Assembly (NCBI GenBank): GCA_035525495.1
Contig: DATLED010000042.1
Span: 1 to 64,000, forward strand
DNA length: 64,000 bases
Reading direction: 5' to 3'
From: DATLED01 sp035525495
Lineage (GTDB): Bacteria; Actinomycetota; Acidimicrobiia; Acidimicrobiales; CADCTF01
A program made the position numbers and the translations under genes. Position 1 is the first letter of the stretch, and every line of letters starts with the position of its first letter. The notes beneath the pieces are model-generated. The model was not told the origin of the DNA. It saw nothing but the letters and a program-made list of their open reading frames with translations, and did no database searches. Shown one piece after another: positions 34,189 to 43,291 of this stretch.

Positions 34189-35868
34189 CTACCCGTTCGG
34201 CCGGGCCGAGACCCACTCGTCGACGAGCCGCTCCAGGAGATCCAGGGGCACGCAGCCGTGGCGGAGCACCTCATCGTGGAAGGCGCGCAGATCGAAGCCC
34301 GCGCCGAGGGTCTTCGACGCCCGCGCCCGCAGCTCCTTGATCTTCAGCTCGCCGACCTTGTAGCCGAGGGCCTGGCCGGGCCACACGATGTAGCGATCGA
34401 CCTCGACCACGATGTCGTGGTCGGACCGCCCCGTGACCTGTTGGAAGTACGTGATCGCCTGCTCCCGGGACCACCCGAGGTGGTGCAGCCCGGTGTCGAG
34501 CACCAACCGCACCGCCCGCCAGATCTCGCCGGTCAGCGCGCCGAAGAGCTGGGCGGGGTCCGCGTAGCAGCCGACGTCGGGTCCGAGGCTCTCGGCGTAG
34601 AGGCCCCACCCTTCGCCGTAGGCCGTGTACCAGGCGTTGCGGCGGAACTCGGGCAGCTCGGTCAGCTCCTGCGCCAGCGCGATCTGGAGGTGGTGTCCCG
34701 GCACCGCCTCGTGGAGCGTGAGCGCCTCCATCTCCCAGATGTAGCGACTCGGCAGGTCGTAGGTGTTCGCGAAGAACTGCCCGGCACGCGACCCGTCCGG
34801 CGCCGGAGGGAGGTAGTACGCGGCGGTCTGGGACTGCTCGGCGTAGGGCGGCACGGCCACGATCTCGTACGCGACTTTCGGCAGTCGTCCGAAGAGCTGC
34901 GGGAGGTGGGCGTCGACGCGCCTTCCGATCTCGCGGTATCCCTCCAGCAGCGCGGCGGCATCGGTGTGGTGCTGATCGGGTGACGTCCGCAGATGGGCGG
35001 TGTAGCCGTCGAACCCGTCGTAGCCTGCATCCTCGGCGACCTCTTCCATGAGCGCGCGGATGCGGGTGACCTCGGAGAGCCCGATGGCGTGGATCTCGTC
35101 GGGTGTCATCGCCGTCGTCGTGTGATGGCGGACGTGGTGGGCGTAGCGCTCCTCACCATCCGGCAGGTCGCGACAAGCGATCGATGTGCGGGCGCCCGGA
35201 AGGTAGGTCTCGGAGAAGAACGCGTGGAAGCGGTCGTAGGCCGCGGCCACGCCGGCATAGGCCTCCGCCGCACCCTCTCGCACGCGCTCGTCGCTGCAGT
35301 CGACGAGGGGGACGAGCAGCGGGCTGTCGAACGGATCGTCGACGATCTGGTTCCGGATCTGCTGCGGCACGTCGCGCAGGCAGACCTGCGGGGGCGTGAG
35401 CCCGGCGTCGAGCCCGCGGCGCAGGTTGTCGATCGTCTGGTCGATGAGCATCGGCAGGCGACGGAGCCGTTCGACGATGCGCTCCTGCTCCTCGGTCGTC
35501 CGAGCGGGCTGCGCCTCGACGATCATCGCAGGGTCCTGCTGGACGCCTTGCAGTTGGTCGACCGGGAACAGGTGCTCCTGGTAGCGGACCTCGTCGAGCC
35601 GCTCGCGACAGCTGTGCGCCAAGAGGTCGCGGCTGACGCGGTCGGTGTCGTCGAGCACTTCGTCGGGGAACGTCGCCAGCTCGCGGAGGAGTGCGTGCGC
35701 CTGATCGACGCGGCGCTCGACGGCTTCGGGCGACACGTCCGACCAACGATCGTCGTAGCCCGGGTGCCCGAGGACGGTCGCCGACTCGGGCGACTCCTCC
35801 ATCTCCTCGGCCCACGCGGCGGCGAAGAGGTCGTGCAGTCGTCGGTGCTCCGGGGTGGGGATCGCCAT
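34189..35868 (-). CDS. DUF885 family protein, metallopeptidase-like
   Basis: A 559-residue protein of the DUF885 family. The mark is LTLHEAVPGHHLQIAL near residue 383, a HEAxPGHH zinc-site pattern, with a downstream glutamate in AYGEGWGLYAESLG. The family is widely considered peptidase-like, but substrates are not established. No signal peptide is visible. ATG 35868 has a TAGCCT box eight bases before it, inside the end of the upstream gene, so it can be expressed leaderless as well as by read-through. Confidence 0.85.
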   Translation of the reverse strand: MAIPTPEHRRLHDLFAAAWAEEMEESPESATVLGHPGYDDRWSDVSPEAVERRVDQAHALLRELATFPDEVLDDTDRVSRDLLAHSCRERLDEVRYQEHLFPVDQLQGVQQDPAMIVEAQPARTTEEQERIVERLRRLPMLIDQTIDNLRRGLDAGLTPPQVCLRDVPQQIRNQIVDDPFDSPLLVPLVDCSDERVREGAAEAYAGVAAAYDRFHAFFSETYLPGARTSIACRDLPDGEERYAHHVRHHTTTAMTPDEIHAIGLSEVTRIRALMEEVAEDAGYDGFDGYTAHLRTSPDQHHTDAAALLEGYREIGRRVDAHLPQLFGRLPKVAYEIVAVPPYAEQSQTAAYYLPPAPDGSRAGQFFANTYDLPSRYIWEMEALTLHEAVPGHHLQIALAQELTELPEFRRNAWYTAYGEGWGLYAESLGPDVGCYADPAQLFGALTGEIWRAVRLVLDTGLHHLGWSREQAITYFQQVTGRSDHDIVVEVDRYIVWPGQALGYKVGELKIKELRARASKTLGAGFDLRAFHDEVLRHGCVPLDLLERLVDEWVSARPNG

Positions 35869-35874
35869 GAGCGA

Positions 35875-36789
35875 TCAGGCTAGGGCGCCCTTCGTTCCGG
35901 CCAGCCTCGCGAGTTCCGCCAGGATCGACGGGAACTCGGGCGCGAGCTCCCGCGCCAGGTAGCCGAGCGGTCCGACCCGTTCGGCGAGTCGATCACCGGC
36001 CGCGGCGTGGACGTGGATGCCGAAGACGGCGGCCTGCAAGGGATCGGCGCCTCGCGCCGCAAGCCCGCCGATGGCTCCGGCGACGACGTCGCCCGAGCCC
36101 GACGTCCCGAGGCCCACGTTGCCCGCCTCGTCGGCGAACACTCGTCCGTCGGGGGCGCACGTGTAGGTCGTCGCTCCCTTCAGCGACACGACCACGCCGA
36201 GCTCGTCGACGAGTCGCTGAGCCGTTTGCAAGGGATCGGCGTTGACGTCGTCGACCTCGCACCGCGCCAACGTCGCCGCCTCGGCGGCGTTCGGCGTCAG
36301 CACGACGCGTTCGCGCGCCGGCCCCAGCAGGTCGGCGCCGCATCCCTCGAGACAGGTGATGGCCGCAGCATCGAGGACCAGCACCGGGCCGGGCACGGCG
36401 ACGAGCGCGGTGATGATCTCCCGCACCGGGTCCGGCGCGGACATGCCGACGCCGATGACGACGGCCTGCGCGCGCTGAGCCTGTTCGGCCACGACCCTGC
36501 CGGCACCGCCGCAGATGTCGCCGTCGCCGTCCTCTTCGAGCGCGACCACGAGCGCTTCCGGCACCAGCAGCGCCAGACCGCCGGCGACCGACGACGCCGT
36601 CGCCAGCTGGAGCTTGCCCGCACCCACGCGCAGCGCCGCTTCACCGGCGAGTCGAACGGCGCCGGGCACCGATGCGGAGCCGCCGAGGATCAGGATGCGG
36701 CCGCGCTCCTCCTTCGAGTCGGCGTCGTCGGGCTGCGGGAGAGGCCACTCCCGCAGCAGGTGGTCATCGACTCGCTGCATCGCCCGCAC
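35875..36789 (-). CDS. nnrD: ADP/ATP-dependent NAD(P)H-hydrate dehydratase
   Basis: A 304-residue ribokinase-fold enzyme of the YjeF C-terminal (NnrD) type. It repairs hydrated NADH and NADPH by dehydration at the expense of ADP or ATP. Seen are GRILILGGSASVPGAVRLAGEAALRVGAGKL at 30-60, LTPNAAEAATL near 190 and the catalytic GTSGSGDVVAGAIGG near 240. The N-terminal YjeF epimerase domain is not fused here and not in the window. The start is GTG 36789 or ATG 36780; both overlap the phosphatase gene, by 26 or 17 bases. Confidence 0.88.
   Translation of the reverse strand: MRAMQRVDDHLLREWPLPQPDDADSKEERGRILILGGSASVPGAVRLAGEAALRVGAGKLQLATASSVAGGLALLVPEALVVALEEDGDGDICGGAGRVVAEQAQRAQAVVIGVGMSAPDPVREIITALVAVPGPVLVLDAAAITCLEGCGADLLGPARERVVLTPNAAEAATLARCEVDDVNADPLQTAQRLVDELGVVVSLKGATTYTCAPDGRVFADEAGNVGLGTSGSGDVVAGAIGGLAARGADPLQAAVFGIHVHAAAGDRLAERVGPLGYLARELAPEFPSILAELARLAGTKGALA
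35877..35882 (-). promoter_or_regulatory. Leaderless -10 box of the DUF885 gene
   Basis: TAGCCT on the minus strand, eight bases before ATG 35868. It overlaps the last codons of the nnrD gene, so an internal promoter splits the apparent operon. Confidence 0.5.
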
Positions 36790-37576
36790 CGCCCGCGCCC
36801 ACAGGGACGTCCGGCTCCGTCGTGACCGCCTCGCCCGCGGCTTCGAGCGGCGCCACGTGGTTGAAGAGTCGCAACGCCATCTGTCCGTGCCCGCCAGGCC
36901 CCTCTTCGAGCGCGTAGGACGTCACCGAACAGTTGGCGAGGTCGTGGTCCCGGTCGATGGCGAGGATCTCCTGCTCGCTGAGGTGCTCGAGGATGTAGCG
37001 GAACATCAGCACGACGACCTGGTGGGACACGACGAGGATGCGCTCGCCGCGGCACTCCCGGCTGATCGTGTCGATGAAGCTTCGCAGCCGCAGGATCACG
37101 TCGGCCCACGACTCCCCGCCCGGGGGGCGATGGTAGAACTTGCCGAGGTGGGCGCGGAACGCCGCCTGCTCCGGATAGCGCTCGGTGATGCCGCGGCGGG
37201 TGAGGCGGTCGAGGACGCCGAACTCCCGCTCCCGCAGCCGCTCGTCGATGACGAGCGTGACCTCATCCTCGGCCCGCCGCCCTGCCGCTTCGAGGGCGCG
37301 CGACGCCGTCTCTCGCGCCCGGACGTACGGGGACGTGTACACCACCGTCGGCTGTTCGTCCGAAGGAAGGTCGGCGATCCACTGTCCGAGCGCCGTCGCC
37401 TGGCGCTCGCCGAGCCGCGACAACGGGACGTCCATGTCGCGGTCGACGATGTCGATCATCGGCAGCCCCTCCGCCTCCGCCTTGTCCCGCGCCACGTTGC
37501 CCGCGCTCTCGCCGTGGCGGACGATGAGCAGACTCGAAGGCCACAACGCATCGGTCACGGAGGTCGCCCTACCCAT
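36764..37576 (-). CDS. Histidine phosphatase superfamily protein
   Basis: A 270-residue protein of the phosphoglycerate-mutase-like superfamily. The phospho-histidine motif is LLIVRHGESAGN near residue 20. SPYVRARETA near 85 and LVVSHQVVVLMF near 200 carry the other active-site Arg and His. The fructose-2,6-bisphosphatase-like group is the closest in layout. The substrate is unknown. ATG 37576 is taken as the start, with GTG 37558 six codons later an alternative. It overlaps nnrD, so the two are co-translated. Confidence 0.85.
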   Translation of the reverse strand: MGRATSVTDALWPSSLLIVRHGESAGNVARDKAEAEGLPMIDIVDRDMDVPLSRLGERQATALGQWIADLPSDEQPTVVYTSPYVRARETASRALEAAGRRAEDEVTLVIDERLREREFGVLDRLTRRGITERYPEQAAFRAHLGKFYHRPPGGESWADVILRLRSFIDTISRECRGERILVVSHQVVVLMFRYILEHLSEQEILAIDRDHDLANCSVTSYALEEGPGGHGQMALRLFNHVAPLEAAGEAVTTEPDVPVGAGGAGDAASR

Positions 37577-37603
37577 CCTGGAACCGACGGAAGCCGGGTC
37601 GGG

Positions 37604-40507
37604 TCAGATCAGCTCGAGGACGAGCGCTTCGGCCAAGGCGAGCGCACCCTCGAGGTCGAGCGCCGCACCACGAGCCCGAGCCGCAGCGACCGCATCGCGT
37701 CCAAGCGCCGTCTCCAGCTCGTCCACCCGGACGTCGATCCACGCGAGGTCAGCCGGGTCGAGTGGGCTCGCCTCGGGACGGAGCTTTTCCTCCGCGCCGA
37801 CCAGCTCGGCGGCGCGCGCGATCCCGCGGCCGGCAGCGACGGCGGCCACGGCGAAGAGGGCGAGCGACCGGAGCACGGGGTTCTCACGCGGCGCGACCGC
37901 GCGGAGGAGATCGCTCACGGCGCGCGTCGCCTCGCCGGTATCGCCCTCCCCGTCGGCGAGCGCCGCGAGGTTGAACAACGCCGTGGCACTCCCGTCCAGG
38001 AGGTCGAGCTTGTGGAACGCCTCGTGGGCCGCACGGTTCTCTTCCTTCGCGCGCGTGCGGTCGCCCAGCGCGAGCGAGGCGTTGGCCACGGCGACGTGCG
38101 CCGTGGCCTGCCCGAGGAGGTCGGTCATCTGGCGCGCCAGCGACAGCCGTTCCTCGGCGAAGGCGAGGGCCGCGGCGGCGTCGCCGCGGTAGAGGGCGAT
38201 CATGCTCAGGCCCGTGAGGGAGATGGCGCGGAGCTGGGGCACGCCGATGTCGCCGGCGGCAGCTGCGCGTCCCTCGGACAGCGCGGCCTCGGCGTCGTCG
38301 ATGCGTCCGGCTCGGAGCAGCGCGCTCCCGAGGTTGACCAGCCCCTGTATCCACACGACGGTTCGACCGTTGGCGCGCGCGACGTCGATGACATCCTCCA
38401 GGCCGGCGATGGCGCTCGCCGCATCGCCGCGCGCCAGGGCCCGCTGGGCCATCCGCGAGCGCACCATCAGCGCGAGCGTGCTCTCGGGTCGGCCGGCCAG
38501 ACGCAACGCCTCCCCGAGCGGGTCGGCGCCATCGACCGGGACCTCGGTGGGAGGTGAGAGCGTCAGCAGCGCGAGGACGCGCGCGTTGCTCTCGGCGTCG
38601 GGATCAACGAGGACGTTCTGTGCGAGCTCCCTCGCGGTTGCCAGGTCGCCCAGAAGGACGCAGTGCTGGGCGAGGGTGGCGACAGCTGCCGCTCGCTGCG
38701 GGCCCGGCGGCGCCGCGTCGACGGCGGCTTGGAGTCGGGACACGGCTTCGGACCACAGCCCGGTCGCTTCGAACCACGGCGAGATCAGGGCCGTCAGCTC
38801 GGCGGCGTCGCCGGCGCGTTCGTCGTCAGCGAAGGGGACGGTCGTCGCTTCCCGCAGGTCCGGGATGAGGTTGTCCATCTCCAGGCGTAGGACCTCGTCG
38901 GTCACGTCCACCAGCCCCCGAATGTGCGCTCGCAGCCAACGCCGCTTGACATCGAGGAGATCGCCCACGGATGTTCCGTCGAGGTCGACGCGCGCCTCGA
39001 CGTAGGCGCGGATGGTGTCGAACATGCGCAGGCGTGGCGGGTCCTCGTCGTCGAGGGAGACGAGTGACCGGTCGACGAGCCGCTGCAGGGCGGCCTCGGC
39101 GACGGACTCCTCGCCCCCGTAGACGGTGATGGCGTCGCGGGTCTTCCAGCGCCCTCGAAGCGTGGCCAGACGGCGCAGGAGCTGCTGCTCGCTCTGGTCG
39201 AGCAGCGAGACGGTCCACTCGACCATCCCCTCGAGCGTCCGGTGCCGCGGGAGAGCCGTCCGCCACCCGTTCGTCAGGAGTTCGAACCGGTCGTCGAGAC
39301 CGTCGAGGGTCGCGTCGAGCCCGAGCTCCGCGATCCGCCCGGCGGCGAGCTCGAGGGCGAGGGGGATCCCGTCGAGGCGTTGTGCGATCGTCGTCAGCGC
39401 AGTGGTCGCGGCGGCGCCGGGGTCGACGTCGGCGCCCCTCATCGACGCCCGATGGACGAGGAGGCGAACGGCGTCGGGCTCGGGCAGGGGCGCGACGTTC
39501 ACGACCCGCTCCTCTCGCGCTCGGACGAGCTCCGTCGTCGTCACGAGGACGCTGCAGCCGGGGCACGTGCGCACGATCTCCTCCACGAGCTCGGCGACGG
39601 GGTCGAGGACCCGCTCGGCGCTGTCGAGGATCAGGAGCCTCAGACCAGATCGGAGCGTCGCCAGGAGGACCTCGTCGAGCCGACGCCCGGGGACGTTGGC
39701 GACACCGACGGCCGCGGCGACGGTGGCCATCACGAGCGCAGGATCGCCGACGGGCGAGAGCTCGGCGAGATGGAGCCCGTCCGGAAACGAGGCCGCCATC
39801 GACGCCGCCGCTTCGAGGGCGAGGCGCGTCTTGCCGACGCCGCCGGGTCCGTGGAGCGTCACGAACGGGTGTGACCCGAGGAGCTCGCGGAGTGCACGTA
39901 GCTCCTCGTCGCGGCCGACCATGCTCGAGCGGGGGAGCGGGAGACCGTGGTCCTCGCGCGTCGCCCGCAGCGGCGGGAACCCGTCCGCCATCCCCGGGGC
40001 GACCAGCTGCAGGAGCTCGACGGGACCGTCGAAGTCGCGCAGTCGGTGCGGTCCGAGGTGGACGAGGCGCACGTCCGCGGGAGGCTCGACGGCTCGAACG
40101 ACCGCGTCGGTGACCACGACCTGCCCGCCGTGGGCCGCTGCGGTGACCCGGGCTGCCTGGTGGGCGGCGAGGGAGGAGTAGTCGCCGTCGTAGCGGCGGG
40201 TTCCGGGTCCCCGATGAAGCCCCATCCGGACGCGGAGGGAGACCGGCCACGCCTCTGCGCCGAGGGCCTGTTGCGCGCTGACGACGAAGCGCAGCGCACC
40301 CTCGGGATCGTCGAAGGTCACGAAGAACCCGTCGCCCTCGGTCTTGATCTCTTGTCCGCCGGCGGCGCGAAGCGCCCGGCGGATCAAGTCACGGTGGCGC
40401 TCCAGGAGCTCGTCGTAGCGCGCTTCGCCGATCCGACGGAGGATGTCCGTCGAGCCGGCGATGTCGGTGAAGCAGAAGGTGGTGTCGCGCGCCGCCACGC
40501 GGGACAC
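37604..40507 (-). CDS. Class III cyclase-like/AAA-type ATPase/TPR regulator
   Basis: A 967-residue multidomain protein. Residues 1-165 are a class III nucleotide cyclase homology domain, with metal aspartates in FCFTDIAGST and TEGDGFFVTF. The Asn-x-x-x-Arg helix, usually VNxAAR, reads LAAHQAARV, so the transition-state Asn is missing and activity is doubtful. Residues 195-450 are a STAND-type ATPase with P-loop LHGPGGVGKTRLALE, Walker B LRLLILDSAER and GIPLALELAAGRI. The rest is TPR-like helical repeats. No C-terminal DNA-binding helix-turn-helix is visible. This architecture is common in actinobacteria as a signal sensor of unknown ligand. Confidence 0.85.
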   Translation of the reverse strand: MSRVAARDTTFCFTDIAGSTDILRRIGEARYDELLERHRDLIRRALRAAGGQEIKTEGDGFFVTFDDPEGALRFVVSAQQALGAEAWPVSLRVRMGLHRGPGTRRYDGDYSSLAAHQAARVTAAAHGGQVVVTDAVVRAVEPPADVRLVHLGPHRLRDFDGPVELLQLVAPGMADGFPPLRATREDHGLPLPRSSMVGRDEELRALRELLGSHPFVTLHGPGGVGKTRLALEAAASMAASFPDGLHLAELSPVGDPALVMATVAAAVGVANVPGRRLDEVLLATLRSGLRLLILDSAERVLDPVAELVEEIVRTCPGCSVLVTTTELVRAREERVVNVAPLPEPDAVRLLVHRASMRGADVDPGAAATTALTTIAQRLDGIPLALELAAGRIAELGLDATLDGLDDRFELLTNGWRTALPRHRTLEGMVEWTVSLLDQSEQQLLRRLATLRGRWKTRDAITVYGGEESVAEAALQRLVDRSLVSLDDEDPPRLRMFDTIRAYVEARVDLDGTSVGDLLDVKRRWLRAHIRGLVDVTDEVLRLEMDNLIPDLREATTVPFADDERAGDAAELTALISPWFEATGLWSEAVSRLQAAVDAAPPGPQRAAAVATLAQHCVLLGDLATARELAQNVLVDPDAESNARVLALLTLSPPTEVPVDGADPLGEALRLAGRPESTLALMVRSRMAQRALARGDAASAIAGLEDVIDVARANGRTVVWIQGLVNLGSALLRAGRIDDAEAALSEGRAAAAGDIGVPQLRAISLTGLSMIALYRGDAAAALAFAEERLSLARQMTDLLGQATAHVAVANASLALGDRTRAKEENRAAHEAFHKLDLLDGSATALFNLAALADGEGDTGEATRAVSDLLRAVAPRENPVLRSLALFAVAAVAAGRGIARAAELVGAEEKLRPEASPLDPADLAWIDVRVDELETALGRDAVAAARARGAALDLEGALALAEALVLELI

Positions 40508-40561
40508 TTTCGCACCTTTGCCGGTGGCGGGCCGCTGCTGAAGTGGCCGCAGGTTGTGGTC

Positions 40562-41182
40562 CTACTTGGTCTTGCGGATCGCCTTCGTCGTCTCGAGCGC
40601 CGCGTCCAGGTCGAGGACCTGCTCCTCGGCGGCGACGGCCTTGCGCTGCTCGGCGAGAACCCGCTGCTCGGCGGCGATGCGGGTCTTGGCGGCTTCGCGC
40701 TCCTGCTTGGTGAGCTGCTTCTGCTGCGCTGACTCGATCTTGCGGGAGGCCTCGGCCTGCCTGCGGGCCTTGCCGTCGGCATCTCGCTTCTTGCGAGCCT
40801 TCTCCTGCGCAAGCGCCGCCTCCCGCTCATCGGCCTGCTGCTCGATGCGCTTCTTGGCCGCCTCGTCGGCGTTGACGCGGTCGCGGTACTGGGCATCGGC
40901 CTCGGCCCGCTTGGCGGCGGCCGTCGCCTCGAGCTCCGCTGCCTTCTTCAGCTGGGCGACCTTGGCCCGGACGAGCCGGCCCTGCTGCAGGAGCTCCTCG
41001 TCCTTGAGGGCGTTGCCCATGAACTGCAGGACTTCGGCCTCGAGGGACTCGAACGCCAGCGTCGGCGCCCAGTCCTCGGTGTTGGTCTTGTTGAACACCT
41101 GCTCGGCGGCGCTCAGCGGGAGGCGCGCGGCCTGGAGATAGGTGCGGACGATGGTGCGGGGGAACGTCTGGAGGTTCGGCAT
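40562..41182 (-). CDS. Coiled-coil protein with CsbD-like segment
   Basis: A 206-residue soluble protein starting at ATG 41182 (MPNLQTFPRTIV). Residues 55-70 (KDEELLQQGRLVRAK) resemble the CsbD stress-protein motif and the matching part of its upstream neighbour. Residues 75-190 are a long charged coiled coil rich in Ala, Lys, Glu and Gln, ending in KAIRKTK. No enzyme motif is seen. It follows its paralogue by 25 bases on the same strand and is probably co-expressed. A structural or stress role is inference. Confidence 0.7.
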   Translation of the reverse strand: MPNLQTFPRTIVRTYLQAARLPLSAAEQVFNKTNTEDWAPTLAFESLEAEVLQFMGNALKDEELLQQGRLVRAKVAQLKKAAELEATAAAKRAEADAQYRDRVNADEAAKKRIEQQADEREAALAQEKARKKRDADGKARRQAEASRKIESAQQKQLTKQEREAAKTRIAAEQRVLAEQRKAVAAEEQVLDLDAALETTKAIRKTK

Positions 41183-41207
41183 GGGGTTCGTGCTCTCTTT
41201 CGTTTCG

Positions 41208-41714
41208 TCAGGACGACGGCGCGTCGGCGGCGCGGTCGAGGGCTTCGGCGGCGGCGCGGGCCTGGGCGGCCTGCCGCTCGATCTGGTCGGCGTCACGAAG
41301 GTCGGCGATGCGCTCCTGGGCGGCGCGGGCCTCGTCACGAGCGACGGCCGAGGCTGCGGCCTCCTCTTGGCGCTCGACGGCAGCCGCCTTCTGGGCGTGC
41401 TCCCGCTCGATGCGCGCGGCCTCGGTGGCCCGCTCGCGTTCGAGGCGCTCTTCGCGGGCCTCGGCCGACTCTTCGGCCGCCAGCTTCTGGCGCTCGACGG
41501 CGAGCTCCTTCTCCTTGGTGGCGAGCTCGGCGCGGGTGCGCTCGGTCTCGGCCTCGGCCTCCAGGCGGACGGCCTCCTTGGCGGCGTCGGCCTTGGCCTC
41601 GTGCAGTCGGCCTTCCTGCTGCAGCAGCTCGTCTCCGACCACGGCACCGGCCACCTGCTTGGCCTTGCCCTTCAGTCGCTCGACGAAGCCACCGTCGTTG
41701 GTCGTGTTCGACAC
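41208..41714 (-). CDS. CsbD-like coiled-coil stress protein
   Basis: A 168-residue protein. Its N-terminus (ERLKGKAKQVAGAVVGDE, then LLQQEGRLHEAKADA) follows the CsbD pattern of general stress proteins. From residue 45 to 160 it is a continuous charged helix, well beyond the usual CsbD length of 60-70. GTG 41714 is set by AGGAGG seven bases upstream. A 17-base palindrome sits about 60 bases before the start and may be an operator. It shares the D-E-LLQQ-GRL-AK element with the next gene, so the two are paralogous in part. Confidence 0.75.
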   Translation of the reverse strand: MSNTTNDGGFVERLKGKAKQVAGAVVGDELLQQEGRLHEAKADAAKEAVRLEAEAETERTRAELATKEKELAVERQKLAAEESAEAREERLERERATEAARIEREHAQKAAAVERQEEAAASAVARDEARAAQERIADLRDADQIERQAAQARAAAEALDRAADAPSS

Positions 41715-41772
41715 GGAACTCCTCCTCGGGGGATTCGACTCGACCTCCTCCTACCCCGCTGCTCGCAATAGC

Positions 41773-41789
41773 AAGCATGTTGCATGCTT
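41773..41789. repeat. 17-base palindrome, possible operator
   Basis: AAGCATG and CATGCTT around TTG, perfect in all seven pairs. It is in the 125-base spacer upstream of the CsbD-like gene, where a repressor or activator site would be expected. No regulator gene adjoins it. Confidence 0.4.
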
Positions 41790-41839
41790 CTGACTGTGCA
41801 CTGGGGCTGAAGCCAACGGGCGGTCTCCCCAAGCGGAGG

Positions 41840-42055
41840 TCAGCTGTGCCCCTGGCCCTCGGCCCGGGGCACGTTGTGCGGGTCGGGCTCGGCACCTGCG
41901 GACTGCTCGTCGAAGCGCTCCTCGGCCTCGGCGAGGTCGCCGCCGGACTGCTCGACGAGCGCATCCGCCAGCTCCATGTCCTTGTTGACCTCCTGGCCCA
42001 TCCAGTCGTTCACGGTGCTGTTGTCGGGTTCGATGTGCGGGTCGTTGTTCGGCAT
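41840..42055 (-). CDS. Small acidic protein
   Basis: A 71-residue, strongly acidic, soluble protein (MPNNDPHIEPDNSTVNDWMG, later GGDLAEAEERFDEQSAG) with no Cys and no membrane segment. The family is unknown to me. ATG 42055 is nine bases past the stop of the GHMP kinase gene, so it is the last gene of the WhiB-GHMP unit. The codon pattern is like that of its neighbours. Confidence 0.6.
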   Translation of the reverse strand: MPNNDPHIEPDNSTVNDWMGQEVNKDMELADALVEQSGGDLAEAEERFDEQSAGAEPDPHNVPRAEGQGHS

Positions 42056-42064
42056 GGGCTGGGC

Positions 42065-43114
42065 CTACCCCGTGCCGCCCGACGGCGACACCCGGAGGCC
42101 GTCGACATCGATGGTCGTGGGGATCACCACGAACGACCGGCCCACCGCCATGACGGCCCCGACGACGTCTTCGCATGACGTCGGACCCGGCCCGCACAGG
42201 ATCGTCACCGAGCCGCCCTCTCCGCCGGCGCCATTGACCTTCCAACCGCTCGCGCCCGCGGCCGACGCCGCCTCGAACAACCGCCGGACCTCCCCACTCA
42301 CGAGTCCGTCGTGCAGCCGTCGTTGCGCCTCGGTGTTGGCGACGAGCGCTGCGCCGTAGGCCTCGAGGTCGCCGGCGGACAGCGCAGCCGCGCCGGCAAG
42401 AGCCGCCGCCCGCAACGGCTCGAGCTGCCGGTCGACGACCGACGCATCCGCCCCCGTCAGCGACGCGATCACTGCTTCGTGCATGGCCGACGACACGTGC
42501 GGGCGGCCGAGGAACACGAGCAGGAGCCGCCGCTCGAGCTCGGTCCGCACCTCGTCCTCGAGGGGTATCGGCGTCACGACCGCCTCGGGGTACGACGTCA
42601 TGTCGATCCGGTTGACGCCGCCATGGGCCGACGCCAGCTGGTCCTGGATGCCGCACTGCCGGCCGAGCCGGAGCGTCTCGATGCGATGCGCCGTGGCGGC
42701 GACCGCAGCCGGGTCGGGCGACTTGCCGCCTCGTCGCAGGGCTTCGAGGGCACCGACGAGGGCGACGGTCACCGCCGCGGAGGTTCCCGTCGACGCACCC
42801 GCCGGCACGGTGCTGGCGACGGTGACGGTGACGTCGCGCCCTGGCGGCACGCCGACCTCGTCGATCGCCGCCTCCAGCAACGGGTGCGTTCCGCGCCCCG
42901 ACCGCAGCGAATACCGGTTCCCGAAGTTCGACGCGACCACGGTGACGTCGTCGCCCCGGCCTCCCATCTCGACCGTGACCCGCGCCCCCGGCTGGACGGC
43001 GACGCTGCACACCACGCCGTGGCTGGAGAACCACGTGTCCGTCCACCCACCCAGATCCGCGATGCGGACCGGGGCGACCGCGGTCACGGCCTCAGGTACC
43101 GACAAGGGGCCCAT
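42065..43114 (-). CDS. GHMP-family sugar kinase
   Basis: A 349-residue kinase of the galacto/homoserine/mevalonate/phosphomevalonate family. It begins VAPVRIADLGGWTDTWFS, the sugar-binding strand seen in heptose-7-phosphate, fucose and galactose kinases. The ATP loop is VPAGASTGTSAAVTVALVGAL near residue 110. Motif 3 is KVNGAGGEGGSVTIL near 292. The GGWTDT form points to the heptose/fucose kinase group rather than mevalonate enzymes. An AGGTG ribosome site stands nine bases before ATG 43114. It follows the one-helix membrane protein gene by 24 bases. Confidence 0.85.
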   Translation of the reverse strand: MGPLSVPEAVTAVAPVRIADLGGWTDTWFSSHGVVCSVAVQPGARVTVEMGGRGDDVTVVASNFGNRYSLRSGRGTHPLLEAAIDEVGVPPGRDVTVTVASTVPAGASTGTSAAVTVALVGALEALRRGGKSPDPAAVAATAHRIETLRLGRQCGIQDQLASAHGGVNRIDMTSYPEAVVTPIPLEDEVRTELERRLLLVFLGRPHVSSAMHEAVIASLTGADASVVDRQLEPLRAAALAGAAALSAGDLEAYGAALVANTEAQRRLHDGLVSGEVRRLFEAASAAGASGWKVNGAGGEGGSVTILCGPGPTSCEDVVGAVMAVGRSFVVIPTTIDVDGLRVSPSGGTG

Positions 43115-43138
43115 CCTGCACCTCGAGGGGCGCGCCCT

Positions 43139-43291
43139 CTAGCCCACCCTGCCCACGACGCCTACCAGCAGCCACAGCGTGAACGAGGTGGCGATGGCAG
43201 CGGCCACCCAAGCGATGGCGAGGACGGAGATGAACGTCAGGTCGACCTCGCGCAGGCGTTCGGGCCGCGGGCGAACGGGCGCGGCGGTCAC
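43139..43291 (-). CDS. Single-helix membrane protein
   Basis: A 50-residue protein with a basic N-terminus (VTAAPVRPRPERLREVDL) and one transmembrane helix (ISVLAIAWVAAAIATSFTLWLLVG). GTG 43291 overlaps the whiB stop by four bases, so translation is coupled to WhiB. No family is known to me; a membrane tether or partner for WhiB is possible from position only. Confidence 0.6.
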   Translation of the reverse strand: MTAAPVRPRPERLREVDLTFISVLAIAWVAAAIATSFTLWLLVGVVGRVG

